From Micrococcus sp. (GTDB lineage: Bacteria; Actinomycetota; Actinomycetes; Actinomycetales; Micrococcaceae): a DNA stretch of 64,000 bases. Every line of letters starts with the position of its first letter. Positions within the stretch are counted from its first letter, which is position 1. The translations under genes and the position numbers were made by a program. This document shows positions 59,842 to 64,000 of the stretch, piece after piece. The stretch lies in contig JASBVO010000015.1 in assembly GCA_029961105.1 (NCBI GenBank), positions 1 to 64,000 of the forward strand. Direction: 5' to 3'. The notes beneath the pieces were generated by a model that saw nothing but the letters and a program-made list of their open reading frames with translations, did not search any database and was not told where the DNA came from.

Positions 59842-61095
59842 ATGCACGGAGTACTCACCCGCCCCGCCGAGGGCCGGATCATCGCCGGGGTCTGCGCCGG
59901 GCTGGCCCGGTACCTCGGCCTGCCGGTGGCGTGGGTGCGGATCGGGGTCGTCGCCCTGGCACTCTTCAGTGGGGTCGGGGTGGTCTTCTACGCCTGGCTG
60001 TGGATCTTCGTCCCGGACGAGCACGAGGCCGTGCTCACCGCCGGTGACCCGGTCCGCGGCGCGGCGGAACAGACGCGGGAACAGGTCCGCGAGCAGGCGC
60101 GGTCCGAGGCGCGCTGGGGCGCCGTCCTGGGCCGGGGCTGGCAGGTGGTCTTCGGCGTCGTGCTGCTGGGCGTGGCCGCCGTCCTGGGCCTGCAGGTCCT
60201 CGGTGTCCAGGTGAACTGGGGCCTGATCGGCCCGGCGGCCGTGGTGTTGCTGGGCATCGCCCTGGCCTGGCTGCAGCTGGACACCCTGCGCGGCGCGGGA
60301 CGGGCCGGCCGGGCCGGACGGATCAGTTCGCTCGTGCTGGGACTGCTGTTGGTCATGGCCGGCGTGCTGGCGCTGGCCGCCGGCTTCGTGGGCACCGAGG
60401 AGCTGTGGCTCGGGCTCGTGGTGGCCGGGGTCATCCTGGCCGGCGTGGTCCTCGTGGCGGCCCCCTGGGTGCTCAAGGCGTGGCGCGACGCCACGGCGAA
60501 GTCCGCCGCGCTCGCCGTCCAGACCGAGCGGGCCGAGATCGCCGCCCACCTGCACGACTCCGTGCTGCAGACCCTGGCCCTGATCCAGAAGAACGCGGAC
60601 ACCGCCTCCACCGTGGTGCGGCTTGCCCGCGCCCAGGAGCGGGACCTGCGCCAGTACCTCTACCAGGACCCCTCCCGGCCCACCGGGAGCCTGACGGACC
60701 GGCTCGAGGACCTGGCCGCGACGATCGAGGACGACCACGGCCAGCCCATTGAGGTGGTCACCGCCGGCTCGGCCACCGGGCCGTGGCTGGACCCCGTGCT
60801 GCAGGCCTCGCGCGAGGCGATGCTCAACGGGGTGCGCCACGCCGGTCCCGTCCAGGTCTACGCGGAGGCCCGGCCGGACGCCGTCGAGGTCTTCGTCAAG
60901 GACCGCGGCCCGGGCTTCGACCTCACCTCGATCCCGCCGGACCGCCTCGGGATCCGCGAGTCGGTCATCGGCCGGATGGAGCGGGCCGGGGGCACGGCGA
61001 AGATCATCACCGGCGACGGCGGCACCGAGGTCCGGCTGCACCTGCCGGTCCCGGAGGAGAATGGCAGGAACGGCGAGGAAGGGCGGCAGGGATGA
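59842..61095 (+). CDS. PspC-linked sensor histidine kinase
   Basis: A 417-residue membrane kinase from ATG 59842 (MHGVLTRPAEGRIIAGVCAG); ATG 59833 is an alternative. Residues 5-50 are PspC, then four or more helices, then EIAAHLHDSVLQTLALIQKN with His238 in the NarL-type dimerisation/phospho-acceptor helix, and an ATPase domain ending VFVKDRGPGFDLTSIPPDRL. It phosphorylates the regulator encoded next, whose ATG overlaps its stop (ATGA). Confidence 0.88.
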   Translation: MHGVLTRPAEGRIIAGVCAGLARYLGLPVAWVRIGVVALALFSGVGVVFYAWLWIFVPDEHEAVLTAGDPVRGAAEQTREQVREQARSEARWGAVLGRGWQVVFGVVLLGVAAVLGLQVLGVQVNWGLIGPAAVVLLGIALAWLQLDTLRGAGRAGRAGRISSLVLGLLLVMAGVLALAAGFVGTEELWLGLVVAGVILAGVVLVAAPWVLKAWRDATAKSAALAVQTERAEIAAHLHDSVLQTLALIQKNADTASTVVRLARAQERDLRQYLYQDPSRPTGSLTDRLEDLAATIEDDHGQPIEVVTAGSATGPWLDPVLQASREAMLNGVRHAGPVQVYAEARPDAVEVFVKDRGPGFDLTSIPPDRLGIRESVIGRMERAGGTAKIITGDGGTEVRLHLPVPEENGRNGEEGRQG

Positions 61096-61775
61096 CGGCA
61101 GGGATGACGGAGTCGACGGCGGGAAGGGCACCGGTGAGGGTCGTCATCGTGGACGACCACGCGATCTTCCGGACCGGGCTGAAGGCGGACCTGGACCCGG
61201 CGGCGATCCAGGTGGTGGGCGAGGCCGGGGACGTGGACTCGGCCATCCGGACCATCCACGAGGTGCGCCCGGACGTGGTGCTGCTGGACGTGCACCTGCC
61301 CGGCGGGCGCGGCGGCGGGGGAGCCGAGGTGGCCACCGCCTGCCAGGACCTCGCCCCCGAGGTGCGGTTCCTGGCGATCTCCGTCTCGGATGCCGCGGAG
61401 GACGTGGTGGCGGTGATCCGCGCCGGCGCCCGCGGCTACGTCACCAAGACGATCTCCGGGGCGGACGTCTCCGGCGCCGTGCAGCGAGTGGCCGGCGGGG
61501 ACGCCGTGTTCTCCCCCCGGCTGGCCGGGTTCGTGCTGGACGCCTTCGGGACGGCGGACGTGGCCGTGCGGGACGAGGAACTGGACCTGCTCTCGGCCCG
61601 TGAGCTGGAGGTCATGCGGCTGATCGCGCGCGGCTACACCTACAAGGAGGCCGCGCGGGAGCTGTTCATCTCCGTGCGGACGGTGGAGACGCACGTGTCC
61701 AACGTGCTGCGCAAGCTGCAGCTGTCCAACCGCCACGAGCTCACGCGGTGGGCGGGCGAGCGGGGGCTGCTCTAG
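61092..61775 (+). CDS. LuxR-type response regulator
   Basis: A 227-residue regulator starting MTAGMTESTAGRAPVRVVIV. DDH at 21-23, Asp66 in VVLLDVHLP and a later Thr-Lys (GYVTKTI) form the receiver; LSARELEVMRLIARGYTYKE and ARELFISVRTVETHVSNVLR form the LuxR helix-turn-helix. Partner of the PspC kinase. Its end overlaps the convergent modC gene by 35 bases. Confidence 0.92.
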   Translation: MTAGMTESTAGRAPVRVVIVDDHAIFRTGLKADLDPAAIQVVGEAGDVDSAIRTIHEVRPDVVLLDVHLPGGRGGGGAEVATACQDLAPEVRFLAISVSDAAEDVVAVIRAGARGYVTKTISGADVSGAVQRVAGGDAVFSPRLAGFVLDAFGTADVAVRDEELDLLSARELEVMRLIARGYTYKEAARELFISVRTVETHVSNVLRKLQLSNRHELTRWAGERGLL

Positions 61776-62403
61776 CGATCCGGTGCGTGGCGTGGGCCAG
61801 CGCCTCGGCGTCCGCGGCGTGGTGCGTCACCAGCACGGTGGTCCGGCCGGTGAGCACCTCGGCGAGCAGGGCGCGGATCTGCGGCACCACCTGCGCGTCG
61901 AGGGCGGCCAGCGGCTCGTCCAGCAGCACCAGCTGCGGTTCCGAGGCCAGCACCCGGGCGATCGCGGTGCGCTGGGCCTGGCCCCCGGACATCTGGTGCG
62001 GGCGCCGTCCGGCCAGCTCGCCCACGCCCACCCTCTCCAGCCACGCCCGGGCCGCCCGTCGCCTCGCCGCCCGGCCCACGACGCCGGCCCGGTCCAGTCC
62101 GAAGGCGACGTTCGCCTCGGCGCTCAGGTGCGGGAACAGCCGCGCGTCCTGGGTCAGGTAGCCGACCCGGCGGTGCCGGGCCGGGACCCAGGAGTCGTGC
62201 CCGGTTCCCGCGGTGAAGAGCGTCCGTCCGTTCAGCCTCGCGTGCCCGGCCTCCGGGCGCAGCCAGCCGGCCAGCGCATCGAGGACGGTGGACTTGCCGG
62301 TGCCGTTGGCCCCGGTCAGCGCGAGGGTCTGTCCCGCGGGGACCGCGAAGGCGACGTCCACCCCGCGCTCGGGGACCACCACGCGGCAGTCGAGGCCCGT
62401 CAT
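61741..62403 (-). CDS. modC: Molybdate ABC transporter ATP-binding protein
   Basis: A 220-residue ATPase from ATG 62403 (MTGLDCRVVVPERGVDVAFA). Walker A GANGTGKST, Q-loop YLTQDARLFPHLS, signature MSGGQAQRTAIARVLA, Walker B LVLLDEPLAALD and H-loop TVLVTHHAADAEALA are all present. Lacks the C-terminal Mop domain of long ModC. Overlaps modB by four bases. Confidence 0.88.
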   Translation of the reverse strand: MTGLDCRVVVPERGVDVAFAVPAGQTLALTGANGTGKSTVLDALAGWLRPEAGHARLNGRTLFTAGTGHDSWVPARHRRVGYLTQDARLFPHLSAEANVAFGLDRAGVVGRAARRRAARAWLERVGVGELAGRRPHQMSGGQAQRTAIARVLASEPQLVLLDEPLAALDAQVVPQIRALLAEVLTGRTTVLVTHHAADAEALAHATHRIARAAPARPPTA

Positions 62404-63200
62404 GGGAGCCTCACCCTCCTGCGGCCGTAGGCCAGGGTGATGACCGCCAGCGCCACCGCGACCAGCACGAGGGACAGCGCGACGGCGGCCTCCGGGTCCG
62501 TCTCCCGCTCCAGGTAGACCTGCAGCGGCAAGGTCCGGGTGGTGCCCTGCAAGGACCCGGCGAAGGTGATGGTGGCGCCGAACTCGCCCAGGGCGCGGGC
62601 GAAGGTCAGCACGGTGCCCGCCAGTAGCCCCGGGCCCATCAGCGGCAGCGTCACGGTCAGGAAGGTGCGGGCGGGGGAGGCGCCCAGGGACAGGGCGGTG
62701 CGCTCGTGGGCCTCCCCCCGGGTCTGCAGCGTGCCCTCCAGCGCCACCACGAGGAAGGGCAGGGAGACGAACACCTGGGCCAGCACGACGGCCGCTGAGG
62801 TGAAGGCGATCTCGATCCCCAGCGCGTGCAGGTGCTCGCCGACCAGCCCCCGGCGGCCGAAGGCCTCCGTCAGCGCGATGCCCCCGACCACGGGCGGGAC
62901 CACGAGCGGCAGCAGCACCAGGGAGCGGGCGAGGCTGCGGCCCGGGAAGTCCAGCCGGTTCAGCGCCAGCGCCAGGGGGATCCCCAGGACCAGGCAGACC
63001 GCGGTGGCCGTCAGGGAGGTCCGCAGGGACAGCCACAGGGCGTCGAGCGCCTCGGGGGAGGTCAGCAGCCGCGGCAGCCGGCGCAGGTCCACGCCCGCCA
63101 CGAGGGCGACGAAGGGCAGCAGGAGGGCCGCCCCGCCCAGGACGCCGACGACGGTCAGGGCCAGCGGCGGCCTGACCGGGATCTCACGGGTGATGCTCAC
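62400..63200 (-). CDS. modB: Molybdate ABC transporter permease
   Basis: A 266-residue permease with helices ALTVVGVLGGAALLLPFVAL, SLTATAVCLVLGIPLALALN, LVLLPLVVPPVVGGIAL and others. The EAA loop with ALSLGASPARTFLTVTLPLM contacts the ATPase. It forms the channel for molybdate. It overlaps both neighbours. Confidence 0.88.
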   Translation of the reverse strand: MSITREIPVRPPLALTVVGVLGGAALLLPFVALVAGVDLRRLPRLLTSPEALDALWLSLRTSLTATAVCLVLGIPLALALNRLDFPGRSLARSLVLLPLVVPPVVGGIALTEAFGRRGLVGEHLHALGIEIAFTSAAVVLAQVFVSLPFLVVALEGTLQTRGEAHERTALSLGASPARTFLTVTLPLMGPGLLAGTVLTFARALGEFGATITFAGSLQGTTRTLPLQVYLERETDPEAAVALSLVLVAVALAVITLAYGRRRVRLP

Positions 63201-63964
63201 GGGGCGCCGAATCCGTCATCCCGCAGGACCTGCCGGCCGGGCGCGCCGAGGACGAACTCGACGAACGCCTCGGCCAGCTCCCGGTGCTCCGAGTGCGCCA
63301 GGGCGGCGATCGGGTAGGTGTTCACGGCGGAGCCGGCGCGCTCCAGCCGCACGGCGTGCACCGCGTCCCCGGCCGCGGCGGCGTCCGTGGCGTAGACCAG
63401 GCCGGCGTCGGCCTCCCCGGAGGTGACCTTGCCCAGCACGTCCGTGACGGAGGACTCCTCGCTGACCGGGGCCAGGGCGAGGCCGGCGTCCGCGGCGAGC
63501 GTGGCGGTGGCGGCGCCGCACGGCACCTGGGGAGCGCAGACCACGAGGTCCACGCCCTCGGCCGCGGCGTCCTGCAGGGAGGCGATGCCCGCGGGATTGT
63601 CCGGGGGCGTGACCAGGGCCAGCACGTTCGTGGCGAACGGGCGAGGGCTCCCGGAGACCGCGTCGGCCTCGACGGCCCGGTCCATGGTCGGCTCGTCCGC
63701 CGAGGCGAACACGTCCGCGGGCGCCCCGGCCCGGATCTGCTGCGCGAGCGAGGAGGAGCCGGCGACGTTGAACCGCACCTCGACCCCGGGGTGCTCGACC
63801 TCGAACCGCTCACCGATCTCCTCGAAGGCGTCCGCGAGGGAGGCCGCGGCGAAGACGGTGAGGGTGACGTCCCCGGCGGTGGCGCCCGCCTCGCTGACGC
63901 CGCCGGCACAGCCGGTCAGGGCGAGCGCCGAGGCGGCGGCCAGGGCAGGCAGCGCCCTGCTCAC
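63197..63964 (-). CDS. modA: Molybdate-binding lipoprotein
   Basis: A 255-residue lipoprotein, GTG start, with lipobox LTGC at residues 16-19. VTLTVFAAASLADAFEEIGE, FNVAGSSSLAQQIRAGAPAD and VFASADEPTMDRAVE are the oxyanion-binding signatures of ModA. PVSEESSVTDVLGKVTSGEA and DAGLVYATDAAAAGD complete the fold. It delivers molybdate to ModB. Confidence 0.92.
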   Translation of the reverse strand: MSRALPALAAASALALTGCAGGVSEAGATAGDVTLTVFAAASLADAFEEIGERFEVEHPGVEVRFNVAGSSSLAQQIRAGAPADVFASADEPTMDRAVEADAVSGSPRPFATNVLALVTPPDNPAGIASLQDAAAEGVDLVVCAPQVPCGAATATLAADAGLALAPVSEESSVTDVLGKVTSGEADAGLVYATDAAAAGDAVHAVRLERAGSAVNTYPIAALAHSEHRELAEAFVEFVLGAPGRQVLRDDGFGAP

Positions 63965-64000
63965 GGTTCCTCGCGCTCGATGATCACGGTGGTCGCCTTC
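63961..64000 (-). CDS. C-terminal end of a gene upstream of modA, truncated by window
   Basis: Only the last 12 codons are visible, reading KATTVIIEREEP and TGA overlapping the modA start. A terminus of this kind occurs in TOBE/molybdenum-binding regulators upstream of modABC, but twelve residues are not enough to be sure. Confidence 0.35.
   Translation of the reverse strand, partial: KATTVIIEREEP

Overview
The window is high-GC DNA from an actinobacterium, most likely of the Micrococcaceae (Micrococcus, Citricoccus, Kocuria or Arthrobacter group). The evidence is a mycothiol synthase gene beside a GlnR-type orphan regulator, WhiB, several SLH-domain exported proteins, PspC-linked envelope-stress genes and strong GC bias at third codon positions. 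The genus is inferred; no rRNA or tRNA gene was found.

Positions 1 to about 27.4-27.7 kb are most of a siphovirus-type prophage, transcribed almost entirely on the minus strand. Reading leftward from the right edge, it holds an immunity region (Xre repressor on plus; a Cro-like and an excisionase-like gene on minus; shared GGATAC operators). Next comes a tightly coupled early cassette: antirepressor, ParB-like protein, WhiB, many small zinc-binding or unknown proteins, a possible sliding clamp, an HNH-containing putative replication protein and a VRR-NUC nuclease. The packaging module follows (HNH, P-loop protein, terminase-like ATPase, small and large terminase), then portal, ClpP-like protease with nested scaffold, decoration and capsid proteins, connectors, tail tube, frameshifted chaperones, tape measure with an M23 peptidase, and a distal tail protein cut by the window start. 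No lysis genes or integrase are visible; they presumably lie to the left.

From about 27.8 to 34.1 kb is a surface/exported region: a small membrane protein, a secreted protein, and two SLH proteins with nearly identical signal peptides (one phytase-like, one with a long Asp/Glu linker that resembles an S-layer protein).

From 34.3 to 57.6 kb is ordinary chromosome: a MaoC-like hydratase pair with murB, an aldo/keto reductase, asd, thyA-folA, a GntR/YtrA-type regulator with its membrane partner, NATD1-like acetyltransferase, MutT1-like Nudix-phosphatase, mshD, glnR, nitrobindin, ygfZ, a third SLH protein with a metallopeptidase-like domain, a DAG-kinase-like lipid kinase, an AI-2E/PerM transporter, a fatty-acid desaturase with ferredoxin, a GNAT protein and pfkA. 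From 57.6 to 61.8 kb is an envelope-stress cluster with three PspC domains, a histidine kinase and a LuxR-type regulator. The right end carries the molybdate transporter genes modA, modB and modC.
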